Source: Clostridiales bacterium UBA735
GTDB lineage: Bacteria; Bacillota; Clostridia; Oscillospirales; Oscillospiraceae
Reading direction: 5' to 3'
Length of the DNA stretch: 5,327 nt
NCBI GenBank assembly: GCA_002298695.1
Contig: DBLB01000199.1
Location: 1-5,327 of the forward strand
The notes below the pieces were generated by a model. The model was not told the DNA's origin. It made no database searches and saw nothing but the letters and a program-made list of their open reading frames with translations. Shown piece by piece: positions 1 to 5,327 of the stretch (the stretch's first letter is position 1; the number at the start of each line of letters is the position of its first letter). The position numbers and the translations under genes were made by a program.

Positions 1-404
1 TCGGCTATATGATGATCATCTACATTGCAGGCTTGCAGGCCGTGTCGGAGGATATGCTCGAGGCTGCGCGCATCGACGGCGCGTCCGGCTGGCAGACGCT
101 GACAAAGGTCATCCTCCCGAACGTCATGCCCTCCATCACCACCTGCACGTTCCTCACGCTGACGAACTCCTTCAAGCTCTTCGACCAGAACCTCGCCCTC
201 ACCGGCGGTCTGCCCAGCGTCATCCAGAACGGTGCGAAGGTCAACGTCACGGAGCTGCTGGCCCTGAACATCTATTCCACGTATAATATCAACAAAAAAT
301 ACCACGGCGTCGCACAGGCCAAGGCCGTCATCTTCTTCCTGCTGGTGGCCGTGCTGGCCCTGATCCAGCAAGCGGCAACACGGAAAAAGGAGGTCGAGCA
401 GTAA
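1..404 (+). CDS. MalF-like sugar ABC transporter permease, C-terminal part (5' truncated)
   Basis: Inner-membrane subunit of a carbohydrate ABC importer, one half of the heterodimeric channel formed with the next gene product. Only about 133 codons are present. The frame is open from base 3 to the TAA at 402-404, so the true start lies upstream of the window and the ATG at 9 is internal. Numbering from that Met, residues 14-41 hold the EAA loop (EDMLEAARIDGASGWQ, then ILPNVMPS), the cytoplasmic coupling motif that contacts the ATPase. Hydrophobic stretches follow at about 43-55 and 106-121. The region NLALTGG to NGA (about 61-76) and the tail LALNIYSTY to KAVIFFLLV match the MalF/MsmF-type oligosaccharide permease subfamily (family knowledge). 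The charged tail TRKKEVEQ is cytoplasmic. The stop overlaps the next start by one base, which implies translational coupling. The substrate is probably a maltodextrin, judged from malQ and the phosphorylase downstream; related permeases for other oligosaccharides cannot be excluded. Confidence 0.93.
   Translation, partial: GYMMIIYIAGLQAVSEDMLEAARIDGASGWQTLTKVILPNVMPSITTCTFLTLTNSFKLFDQNLALTGGLPSVIQNGAKVNVTELLALNIYSTYNINKKYHGVAQAKAVIFFLLVAVLALIQQAATRKKEVEQ
386..393 (+). promoter_or_regulatory. Ribosome binding site for the MalG-like permease
   Basis: AAAGGAGG lies inside the last codons of the upstream permease, 10 bases before the ATG at 404. Together with the TAATG stop/start overlap it fixes the start of the second permease and points to coupled translation of the two channel subunits. 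Confidence 0.8.
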
Positions 405-1267
405 TGAACAAGCAGCGGAAAGTGAAAGAAAAATACACCAGCGGCAGCAAAGTCCTCACTGCGTTTTTCATCCTGATCTGCCTCGCCTGGGTCATGCCGG
501 TCATCGAGGTGCTCATCAACTCATTCAAGTCCAACAACTACGTCAACCTCGAACCGTTCGCTCTCCCGACCGAAGAATCCTTCGTCGGTCTCGCGAACTA
601 TATCAAGGGCGTCAACTTCGGCAACTATCCGTTCGTCAAGGCCCTCGGTTTCAGCCTCTTCATCACGGTCGTCTCCGTGGCGCTCATTCTGCTGTTCTGC
701 TCGATGACCGCGTGGTACATCGTCCGCACGAAAAGCACCATCGCCAACATCTTCTATTATCTCTGCCTGTTCTCGATGATCGTGCCGTTCCAGATGGTCA
801 TGTTCACGCTGACCTTCACGGCCGACACGCTCAAGCTCAACACGCCGTGGACGATCCCCATCGTCTATCTCGGCTTCGGCGCGGGCCTCGCCATCTTCAT
901 GTTCACCGGCTTCATCAAGTCGCTCCCGCTGGAAATTGAAGAGGCCGCCGCGATCGACGGCTGCGGACCGGTGCGGACGTTCTTCTCCGTCGTGCTGCCG
1001 ATGCTGAAGCCGACGCTCATCTCCGTCGGCATTCTCGAACTGATGTGGGTCTGGAACGACTATCTGCTCCCCTACCTCGTGCTCGACCGCACGAAGTATA
1101 TGACCATCCCCATCCTCGTGCAGTACCTGAAGGGCAGCTACGGCACCGTCGACCTCGGCGCGACGATGGCCGTCATCATGCTGAGCATCCTGCCCATCAT
1201 CATCGTCTATCTCTTCTGCCAGAAGTATATCATCAAGGGCGTCGCAGCGGGCGCCGTCAAAGGATAA
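404..1267 (+). CDS. MalG-like carbohydrate ABC transporter permease
   Basis: Second channel subunit of the sugar importer, 287 residues, a usual length for the MalG/MsmG family (about 270-300). The start is set by the ribosome binding site at 386-393 and the one-base overlap with the preceding stop. Six hydrophobic segments can be read at about residues 17-38, 81-107, 113-138, 149-171, 205-225 and 254-276, after a short basic cytoplasmic N-terminus (NKQRKVKEK). The EAA loop is at about 179-204 (EEAAAIDGCGPVRTFF, then VLPMLKPT), with the usual invariant Gly (G186), between segments four and five. It would dock on the nucleotide-binding subunit, which is not encoded here. The segment MWVWNDYLLPYLVL (214-227) is typical of the family. 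The gene is followed after 4 bases by the LacI-type regulator, so it belongs to the same transcript. The family assignment is firm; maltodextrin as substrate is inferred from neighbouring genes. Confidence 0.96.
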   Translation: MNKQRKVKEKYTSGSKVLTAFFILICLAWVMPVIEVLINSFKSNNYVNLEPFALPTEESFVGLANYIKGVNFGNYPFVKALGFSLFITVVSVALILLFCSMTAWYIVRTKSTIANIFYYLCLFSMIVPFQMVMFTLTFTADTLKLNTPWTIPIVYLGFGAGLAIFMFTGFIKSLPLEIEEAAAIDGCGPVRTFFSVVLPMLKPTLISVGILELMWVWNDYLLPYLVLDRTKYMTIPILVQYLKGSYGTVDLGATMAVIMLSILPIIIVYLFCQKYIIKGVAAGAVKG

Positions 1268-1271
1268 CCTC

Positions 1272-2285
1272 ATGACCATCAAAGATCTTGTCCGCCTGAG
1301 CGGCTATTCGCTCGGGACCGTCTCCCGCGTGCTCAACAACCAGCCCAACGTCAGCGACCGGGCGCGCGAAACCATTCTGTCCATCGCGCGTGAGCACGGC
1401 TTCGAGCTCAACGCCAGCGCGCAGTCGCTCAAGCAGCAGCGCAGTAATTCCGTACTCGTCGTAGTCAAGGGGCGCAACAATGAGATGTTCGCCTCCATGG
1501 TCGAGCAATTGCAGACGCTCTTTGCCCGGACGATCCACCCGCTCATCGTCGACTTCATCGATGAAGATGACAACGAGGTGCAGCGTGCGGTGCAGCTGCT
1601 GCGCGAGCGCAAACCCATGGGGCTGCTGCTGCTCGGCGGCACGAATCAGCATCTGGCGCAGTATTTCCCCTCGATCGGGATCCCGAGCGTCGTGGTGACG
1701 CACAACACAGCTTCCCTCCCCTATCCGAACCTTTCCAGCGTAAGCACCGACGACCGGGCGGGTGCGGACTGCGCAGCGGATTATCTGATCCGCTGCGGGC
1801 ACCGCAGCATTGCCCTGCTCGGCGGCTGCACCGAAATTTCCGATACATCCGCCCGGCGCTACGAAGGCTTTCTGGACGCGTTTCACCGTCATGGGATGGA
1901 GTTCGACGCGGAGCGGTTTTACTACGCAGGCCGGTTTTCCTATGAAAACGGCTATACCGGGATGCAGGCCATTTTGCAGCATACACCGGAGGTCACGGCC
2001 GTATTCGCAATGGCCGATGTCATCGCCATCGGTGCGATGCGCGCGCTGGCCGATGCTGGGCGGCGCGTTCCGGACGACGTCTCCGTCATTGGCTACGACG
2101 GCCTGAAGATCGGCGGATTTTATACGCCAAAGCTGACCACCATCGCCCAACAGGTCGAGCTGCTCACAAAGCGCAGCTTCGAGGTGTTGATTCAATGCAT
2201 GGAACGCGGCAATCCCGCACAGCATGTCACCGTTCCCTTTACCCTTTCCGTGCGCGAAAGCGTGCGGAACGTCGCAGGAGTGTGA
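1272..2285 (+). CDS. LacI-family transcriptional regulator (probable maltodextrin-responsive repressor)
   Basis: Cytoplasmic DNA-binding protein of 337 residues, standard LacI/GalR length. The N-terminal helix-turn-helix starts at residue 2 (TIKDLVRLSGYSLGTVSRVLNN, split here as two helices at about 4-11 and 15-23), with L14/G15 and R19 at the positions that usually set base specificity. The hinge helix at about 47-54 (NASAQSLK) keeps the Leu (L53) that normally inserts into the minor groove. The periplasmic-binding-protein-like effector domain runs from about 60 to 330, with SVSTDDRAGADCAADYLI (156-173), GHRSIALLGG (176-185), RYEGFLDAF (196-204), and VPDDVSVIGYD followed by PKLTTIAQ. AAAGGA at 1259-1264, 7 bases before the ATG, supports the start. 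The gene sits inside the operon between the permeases and malQ, 4 bases after the one and 6 before the other, so it is probably co-expressed with its targets. The effector is unknown; a malto-oligosaccharide is inferred from context. Two mutually exclusive hairpins lie in its coding sequence (1772-1808). Confidence 0.95.
   Translation: MTIKDLVRLSGYSLGTVSRVLNNQPNVSDRARETILSIAREHGFELNASAQSLKQQRSNSVLVVVKGRNNEMFASMVEQLQTLFARTIHPLIVDFIDEDDNEVQRAVQLLRERKPMGLLLLGGTNQHLAQYFPSIGIPSVVVTHNTASLPYPNLSSVSTDDRAGADCAADYLIRCGHRSIALLGGCTEISDTSARRYEGFLDAFHRHGMEFDAERFYYAGRFSYENGYTGMQAILQHTPEVTAVFAMADVIAIGAMRALADAGRRVPDDVSVIGYDGLKIGGFYTPKLTTIAQQVELLTKRSFEVLIQCMERGNPAQHVTVPFTLSVRESVRNVAGV
1772..1808 (+). repeat. 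Overlapping inverted repeats inside the LacI-type gene
   Basis: CGCAGCGGAT (1772-1781) pairs perfectly with ATCCGCTGCG (1788-1797) across a 6-base loop. The right arm also takes part in a second perfect repeat: GCTGCGG (1792-1798) with CCGCAGC (1802-1808) across a 3-base loop. The two stem-loops share bases 1792-1797 and cannot form together. They encode a family-conserved stretch (about AADYLIRCGHRS), so protein constraint and high GC may explain them. No T-run follows, so this is not a terminator. Confidence 0.5.
2276..2280 (+). promoter_or_regulatory. Ribosome binding site for malQ (long spacer)
   Basis: AGGAG lies in the last codons of the regulator, 11 bases before the ATG at 2292, which is longer than for the other genes here. 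No better start is available: the protein family begins exactly with this RSSGILLH segment, so the ATG at 2292 is kept. Confidence 0.6.
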
Positions 2286-2291
2286 GTTTCT

Positions 2292-3776
2292 ATGATTTCC
2301 CGAAGCAGCGGCATTCTGCTGCACATCACGTCCCTGCCCTCGCCCTACGGCGTCGGCAATCTGGGCAGGGCTGCATTTGATTTTGTTGACTTTCTGAAAA
2401 AGGCAGAGCAGACATACTGGCAGATCCTGCCGATCTGCCCGCCGGGCTACGGCGATTCGCCGTATCAGGCATTTTCCACGTTTGCAGGCAACCCCTATCT
2501 CATCGACCCGGAGCAGCTGGCAGAGGCCGGATGGCTGACGCAGGAGGATCTGGACGAACAGTGCTGGGGCAAAGATCCCGCCGCAGTCGATTTTTCGCTG
2601 CTCTATGAAGCCCGGCTGCCGATGCTGCGGCGCGCGTTTGCGCGCTTTTTGCAGGATCCGCCTGCGGATTTTGACGAATACGTGGAGGCGGAAGCGCACT
2701 GGCTGCCGGAATACGCGCTGTTCATGGCTGTCAAATCCCATTTCGGCAACGGCCCGTGGACGGAGTGGCCCGTCGACATCCGGACGCATCAGCTGGATGC
2801 CATCGCACGCTATCGCGCGCTGCTGGATACTGACGTCCGGTTCCACTGCTTCCTGCAATACTGCTTCCACCGCCAGTGGCGGCGGCTGCGGCAGTATGCC
2901 AACGAAAACGGCATCCGGATCATCGGTGATCTGCCGATCTATGTGCCGCTCGATTCCGCAGACGTCTGGTCGCACCCGGAGAATTTCCAGCTCACGCGCA
3001 CGCGCAGGCCGCGCGTCGTGGCCGGCTGCCCGCCCGACGGATTCAGCAAGGACGGACAGTACTGGGGCAATCCGATCTATGACTGGACACGGATGGCCGC
3101 AGACGGCTTTGACTGGTGGCTGGCGCGCGTCGGCGCGGCGGGCCGCAGTTTTGATGTCGTCCGCATCGACCATTTCCGCGGCATTGAGAGCTACTGGTCT
3201 ATTCCGGCAGCCAACCGCACCGCCCGGTGCGGCAAGTGGGTCAAGGGCCCGGGCCGTGCGCTGACCGACGCCATTAAGACCGCCTATCCCGATATCGACT
3301 TTATCGCGGAAGATCTGGGCTTCCTGACGCCGGAGGTACTGAAGCTCGTGGAGCACTCGGGCTTCCCGGGAATGAAGGTGCTGGAATTTGCCTTTGATTC
3401 GCGCGAACCGAGCAACTATCTTCCGCACAACTACAGTGAAAACTGCATCTGCTACACCGGTACGCATGACAATGAGACGCTTTTGCAGTGGTGTGCGCGG
3501 CTGCCGGCGGACGCGGAGGCGTATGCACGGGAATATCTTGGGATCGGGCCGAAAGGCGATCTGGCTGACGCGATCATTGAGGCCGGCATGCAGTCGAAAG
3601 CCAAGCTGTTTGTCGCGCAGATGCAGGACTATCTCCGCCTCGGCGCAGAGGCCCGCATGAACGAGCCCGGCACGCTCAAGCCGCAGAACTGGCGTTGGCG
3701 GATGCTGCCCGGCGCGGCATCGGACGAACTTGCCCAAAAAATCGCAGGTTTGACAAACGACGCAAACCGCGTATAA
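2292..3776 (+). CDS. malQ: 4-alpha-glucanotransferase (amylomaltase, GH77)
   Basis: Cytoplasmic enzyme that transfers alpha-1,4-glucan segments between maltodextrins and releases glucose, making longer chains that the phosphorylase downstream can use. At 494 residues it has the compact amylomaltase length, without the N-terminal extension of the E. coli type. Family landmarks in order: RSSGILLHITSLPSPYGVGNLG (residues 4-25, written as the usual N-terminal block), GDSPYQAFSTFAGNPYLID (54-72), IIGDLPIYVPLDSADVW (210-226), the acceptor-site loop AGCPPDGFSKDGQYWGNP (244-261), VVRIDHFRG (289-297) with the nucleophile D293, IAEDLG (338-343) with the acid/base E340, THDN (391-394) with the third carboxylate D393, and NEPGT followed by NWRWR (457-470). 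All catalytic residues are present, so the enzyme should be active. An unusually basic stretch (TRTRRPR, 235-241) precedes the acceptor loop. The gene ends in three successive TAA codons, and its last codons contain the promoter for the next gene. Confidence 0.98.
   Translation: MISRSSGILLHITSLPSPYGVGNLGRAAFDFVDFLKKAEQTYWQILPICPPGYGDSPYQAFSTFAGNPYLIDPEQLAEAGWLTQEDLDEQCWGKDPAAVDFSLLYEARLPMLRRAFARFLQDPPADFDEYVEAEAHWLPEYALFMAVKSHFGNGPWTEWPVDIRTHQLDAIARYRALLDTDVRFHCFLQYCFHRQWRRLRQYANENGIRIIGDLPIYVPLDSADVWSHPENFQLTRTRRPRVVAGCPPDGFSKDGQYWGNPIYDWTRMAADGFDWWLARVGAAGRSFDVVRIDHFRGIESYWSIPAANRTARCGKWVKGPGRALTDAIKTAYPDIDFIAEDLGFLTPEVLKLVEHSGFPGMKVLEFAFDSREPSNYLPHNYSENCICYTGTHDNETLLQWCARLPADAEAYAREYLGIGPKGDLADAIIEAGMQSKAKLFVAQMQDYLRLGAEARMNEPGTLKPQNWRWRMLPGAASDELAQKIAGLTNDANRV
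3747..3768. promoter_or_regulatory. Inverted repeat over the -35 region, candidate operator
   Basis: GGTTTG (3747-3752) and CAAACC (3763-3768) form an inverted repeat with a 10-base centre. Inside it GTTTG-A-CAAAC (3748-3758) is a perfect 11-base dyad directly over the -35 box. CAAAC/GTTTG-type arms occur in operators of LacI-family sugar regulators, so the regulator at 1272-2285 or a CcpA-like protein could bind here. The usual central CG (AAACGTTT-type core) is absent and the bases also encode the end of MalQ. This is a candidate only. Confidence 0.3.
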
Positions 3777-3777
3777 T
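3750..3777 (+). promoter_or_regulatory. Consensus sigma-70/sigma-A promoter for glgP
   Basis: TTGACA (3750-3755) and TATAAT (3772-3777) are both exact consensus hexamers, 16 bases apart. A run of six A at 3736-3741 sits just upstream, where an UP element would help. Transcription would start near 3783-3786, giving a leader of about 93 bases before the glgP ATG. The promoter lies within malQ: its -10 box includes the last base pair of the final Val codon and the TAA stop. Such a match is unlikely by chance in DNA this GC-rich. It has not been shown to be active. Confidence 0.75.
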
Positions 3778-3786
3778 AATAAGGTA

Positions 3787-3801
3787 GCGCTGTAGCAGTG
3801 C
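3787..3801 (+). other. Small hairpin at the start of the glgP leader
   Basis: GCGCTG (3787-3792) can pair with CAGTGC (3796-3801), with one G-U pair and a 3-base TAG loop. It would form at the very 5' end of the RNA made from the promoter at 3750-3777, just ahead of the larger hairpin. Its role, if any, is unknown; it could protect the 5' end or belong to an attenuator. Confidence 0.35.
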
Positions 3802-3810
3802 GCCGCCCAA

Positions 3811-3858
3811 AGGCCGCGCCCCGTTTGCGTGCGGGACGCGGCCTCTTATTTGATTCTT
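3811..3858 (+). terminator. Probable intrinsic terminator or attenuator ahead of glgP
   Basis: AGGCCGCG (3811-3818) pairs perfectly with CGCGGCCT (3837-3844). After one C/A mismatch, CCCG (3820-3823) pairs with CGGG (3832-3835), enclosing the 8-base loop TTTGCGTG. The 12-pair GC-rich stem is followed by a T-rich tail (10 T in 3844-3858). It could end the operon after malQ, but it also lies downstream of the promoter at 3750-3777 and before the glgP ribosome binding site. It would therefore cut off glgP transcripts too, unless it is leaky or regulated. The tail is interrupted by A, C and G, so moderate efficiency is plausible. Confidence 0.65.
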
Positions 3859-3865
3859 GACCCAT

Positions 3866-3871
3866 AGGAGG
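3866..3871 (+). promoter_or_regulatory. Ribosome binding site for glgP
   Basis: A full AGGAGG lies 6 bases before the ATG at 3878, close behind the T-rich tail of the hairpin. It is the strongest ribosome binding site in the window and fixes the phosphorylase start. Confidence 0.85.
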
Positions 3872-3877
3872 AACAAT

Positions 3878-5327
3878 ATGAGCGAATATACCGACCGCCT
3901 GGTTCAGCAGACCGAGGCCATGCTGCATTTCCGCCACGACGAAACGCTGACGGAAACGTCGCCGGAGCGCCTGCACGAGGCATTGAGCGACGTCATCATG
4001 ATGGAGATCAACGACCGTTGGTCGCGCACCCGTCATACCCAGCAGAACGGCCGCCGCGCCTACTATTTCTCGGCGGAATACCTCGTCGGCCGTCTGGTCT
4101 ACAACAATCTGTTCAATCTCGGCATTTTGCAGGAGATGAAGAAATCCTTCGCCGCGAAGGGCGTCGATCTGGCCTGCCTTGAAGAGATCGAGGACGCAGC
4201 ACTCGGCAACGGCGGTCTGGGCCGCCTGGCCGCGTGCTTCCTCGACAGTGCCGCCACGCTCGACCTGCCGCTCATGGGCTACGGCCTGCGCTACCGCTTC
4301 GGCCTGTTCAAGCAGACGTTTGAAAACGACCGGCAGCGCGAAAACGCCGATGACTGGACGAAATACGGCGACCCGTGGAGTCACCGCCGCGACAAGCTGA
4401 CTGTCAAGGTCAAGTTCGCCGACCAGACCGTCAACTGCGTCCCCTACGACATGCCCGTCATCGGCTACGACACCGAGACCGTCGGCACGCTCCGCCTTTG
4501 GCAATGTGAGGCCGAGAAAGAGCTCGACTTCGACGCCTTCAACGCACAGGACTATTATAAGGCCTTAGAGAACAAGAACAAAGCCGAGGATATCACCCGT
4601 GTCCTCTACCCCAACGACTCCACGTGGGAGGGCAAGCGGCTGCGCATCAAGCAGCAGTACGTCCTCTCCAGCGCATCGCTGCAAAATATCATGCGCGATT
4701 TCCGCAAGCACCAGGGCCTCGGCTGGGAGCATCTGCCCGAGTTTGCTGCGATTCAGCTGAACGATACGCACCCCGCCATGTCCATTCCGGAGCTAATCCG
4801 GCTGCTGATGGCAGAGGGGCTGGACTTTGACGCTGCGTTCAACGTCGCTGCGCACGTGTTCGCCTACACGAACCACACCGTCATGGGCGAAGCGCTCGAA
4901 AAGTGGGACATGGAGCTACTGCGTTCCGTCGTGCCCGAGATCTGCGACATCATCGTCCGCATTGACGCCCGACTTCGTCAGGAGCATCCGAACTCCAACC
5001 TCTTCATTGTCAAAGATAATACAGTGCACATGGCGAACCTTTCGGTCTATGTCTCGACCGCGGTCAACGGCGTGGCGCAGATCCATTCGCAGATCCTGCG
5101 TGACAGCCTCTTCCATGACTGGTATCAGGTTTATCCGGAACGGTTCCAGAACAAGACGAACGGCATCACGCCGCGGCGCTGGCTGGGGCTGTGCAACCCG
5201 GAACTGTCAGCGCTGATCGAGGAAAAAGTCGGCCCCGGCTTCCTCAAGGATCTCGATCGTCTTGCCGGCATGAAAAACCAGTTGGATGATGAGACTGTTG
5301 AGCGCTTCAACGCGATCAAGCTGGAAA
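3878..5327 (+). CDS. glgP: Glycogen/maltodextrin phosphorylase (GT35), N-terminal 483 residues (3' truncated)
   Basis: Phosphorolyses the non-reducing ends of alpha-1,4-glucans to glucose-1-phosphate with pyridoxal phosphate as cofactor. The frame is open from the ATG to the window's right edge, 483 codons of an expected 750-850. Landmarks: YFSAEYLVGRL (residues 63-73), the glycine loop GNGGLGRLAACFLDS (110-124), GYGLRYRFGLFKQ (134-146), RVLYPND (241-247), KQQYVLSSASLQN (258-270), AIQLNDTHPA (291-300), FAYTNHTVMGEALEKWD (328-344), HMANLSVYVSTAVNGVAQIH (384-403) and NKTNGITPRRWL (425-436). The C-terminal domain with the Lys that binds the cofactor lies beyond the window. The N-terminus is short and lacks the phosphorylation and AMP-control region of animal enzymes, as is usual in bacteria. 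The gene stands 101 bases after malQ and has its own promoter and leader hairpin, so it may be expressed separately from the transporter operon. Whether it mainly serves stored glycogen (glgP) or imported maltodextrin (malP) cannot be decided from sequence; its position next to malQ allows either. Confidence 0.96.
   Translation, partial: MSEYTDRLVQQTEAMLHFRHDETLTETSPERLHEALSDVIMMEINDRWSRTRHTQQNGRRAYYFSAEYLVGRLVYNNLFNLGILQEMKKSFAAKGVDLACLEEIEDAALGNGGLGRLAACFLDSAATLDLPLMGYGLRYRFGLFKQTFENDRQRENADDWTKYGDPWSHRRDKLTVKVKFADQTVNCVPYDMPVIGYDTETVGTLRLWQCEAEKELDFDAFNAQDYYKALENKNKAEDITRVLYPNDSTWEGKRLRIKQQYVLSSASLQNIMRDFRKHQGLGWEHLPEFAAIQLNDTHPAMSIPELIRLLMAEGLDFDAAFNVAAHVFAYTNHTVMGEALEKWDMELLRSVVPEICDIIVRIDARLRQEHPNSNLFIVKDNTVHMANLSVYVSTAVNGVAQIHSQILRDSLFHDWYQVYPERFQNKTNGITPRRWLGLCNPELSALIEEKVGPGFLKDLDRLAGMKNQLDDETVERFNAIKLE

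Noticed and set aside
1268..1271. A possible separate promoter for the regulator gene
   Set aside because: The gap is only 4 bases and no -35/-10 pair is evident in the GC-rich end of the permease gene.
521..1282. A 253-codon minus-strand open frame opposite the MalG-like permease
   Set aside because: Low-complexity Asp/Glu/Arg/His translation produced by the mirror of GTC/ATC/CTC codons; the + strand gene fully explains the region.
2420..2464. Two inverted repeats near the malQ start: GCAGATC/GATCTGC (2420-2438) and TACGGCGA/TCGCCGTA (2448-2464)
   Set aside because: They encode the highly conserved LPICPPGYGDSPYQ region and lack a T-run or nearby signal; codon choice and protein constraint explain them adequately.
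1257..3737. An 826-codon open frame on the minus strand antisense to the regulator and malQ
   Set aside because: Its translation is rich in Arg, Ala, His and Gln without recognisable domains. It mirrors two confident genes on the + strand, and such long antisense frames are common in GC-rich coding DNA with strong codon bias.
3798..3860. A possible 20-codon Arg-rich leader peptide starting at GTG and ending just before the glgP ribosome binding site
   Set aside because: It spans the hairpin and would be attractive for translation-dependent attenuation, but the start is GTG and the only AAGG-like site is 13 bases away. The Arg content follows from the GC-rich hairpin sequence. Not supported enough to call.
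3629..4504. A 291-codon minus-strand open frame crossing the malQ-glgP junction
   Set aside because: It runs antisense through the promoter, the hairpin and the conserved phosphorylase N-terminus, and shows no recognisable family.
1..5327. CRISPR arrays, tRNA/rRNA genes, insertion sequences or phage genes
   Set aside because: No direct-repeat arrays, RNA gene signatures, transposase motifs or terminal repeats were seen; the whole window is taken up by five metabolic genes and one leader of about 100 bases.

Overview
The window is a GC-rich stretch (roughly 60% by eye) of bacterial DNA with five tightly packed genes, all on the + strand. It carries most of an alpha-glucan (maltodextrin/starch-type) uptake and breakdown locus. 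The protein style (MsmF/MalF-type permease tail, a MalQ with an AGCPPDGF loop, a glycogen phosphorylase with YTNHTVMGEALEKW), strong AGGAGG-type ribosome binding sites and a strict TTGACA/TATAAT promoter suggest a GC-rich member of the Bacillota, probably class Clostridia (Oscillospiraceae/Ruminococcaceae-like). That placement is an inference from memory of these families, not a search result.

Layout: 1-404 is the C-terminal part of a MalF-like sugar ABC permease, cut by the window's left edge. 404-1267 is its MalG-like partner, overlapping by one base (TAATG). 1272-2285 is a LacI-family repressor. 2292-3776 is a complete 4-alpha-glucanotransferase (malQ). These four genes are separated by -1, 4 and 6 bases with no terminator between them, so they read as one operon. 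Its promoter, and probably its sugar-binding protein gene, lie upstream of the window. No ABC ATPase gene is present; such transporters often share a multi-purpose MsmK-type ATPase encoded elsewhere. After malQ comes a leader of about 100 bases, then 3878-5327, the N-terminal 483 residues of a glycogen/maltodextrin phosphorylase (glgP/malP), cut by the right edge.

Expected joint function: the permease pair imports maltodextrins, MalQ disproportionates short chains and releases glucose, and the phosphorylase trims longer chains to glucose-1-phosphate. The LacI-type protein most likely senses the sugar and controls the locus.

The most interesting part is the malQ-glgP junction. A perfect-consensus sigma-A/sigma-70 promoter (TTGACA, 16-base spacer, TATAAT) is embedded in the last codons and stop codon of malQ. 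Downstream of it, before the phosphorylase start codon, lies a strong GC-rich hairpin with a T-rich tail. This order (promoter, leader, terminator-like hairpin, ribosome binding site, gene) suggests conditional transcription of glgP. Inverted GTTTG/CAAAC repeats around the -35 box resemble LacI-family half-sites. Apart from this junction the window is a conventional carbohydrate-utilisation locus, and I see no evidence of a wholly new system.
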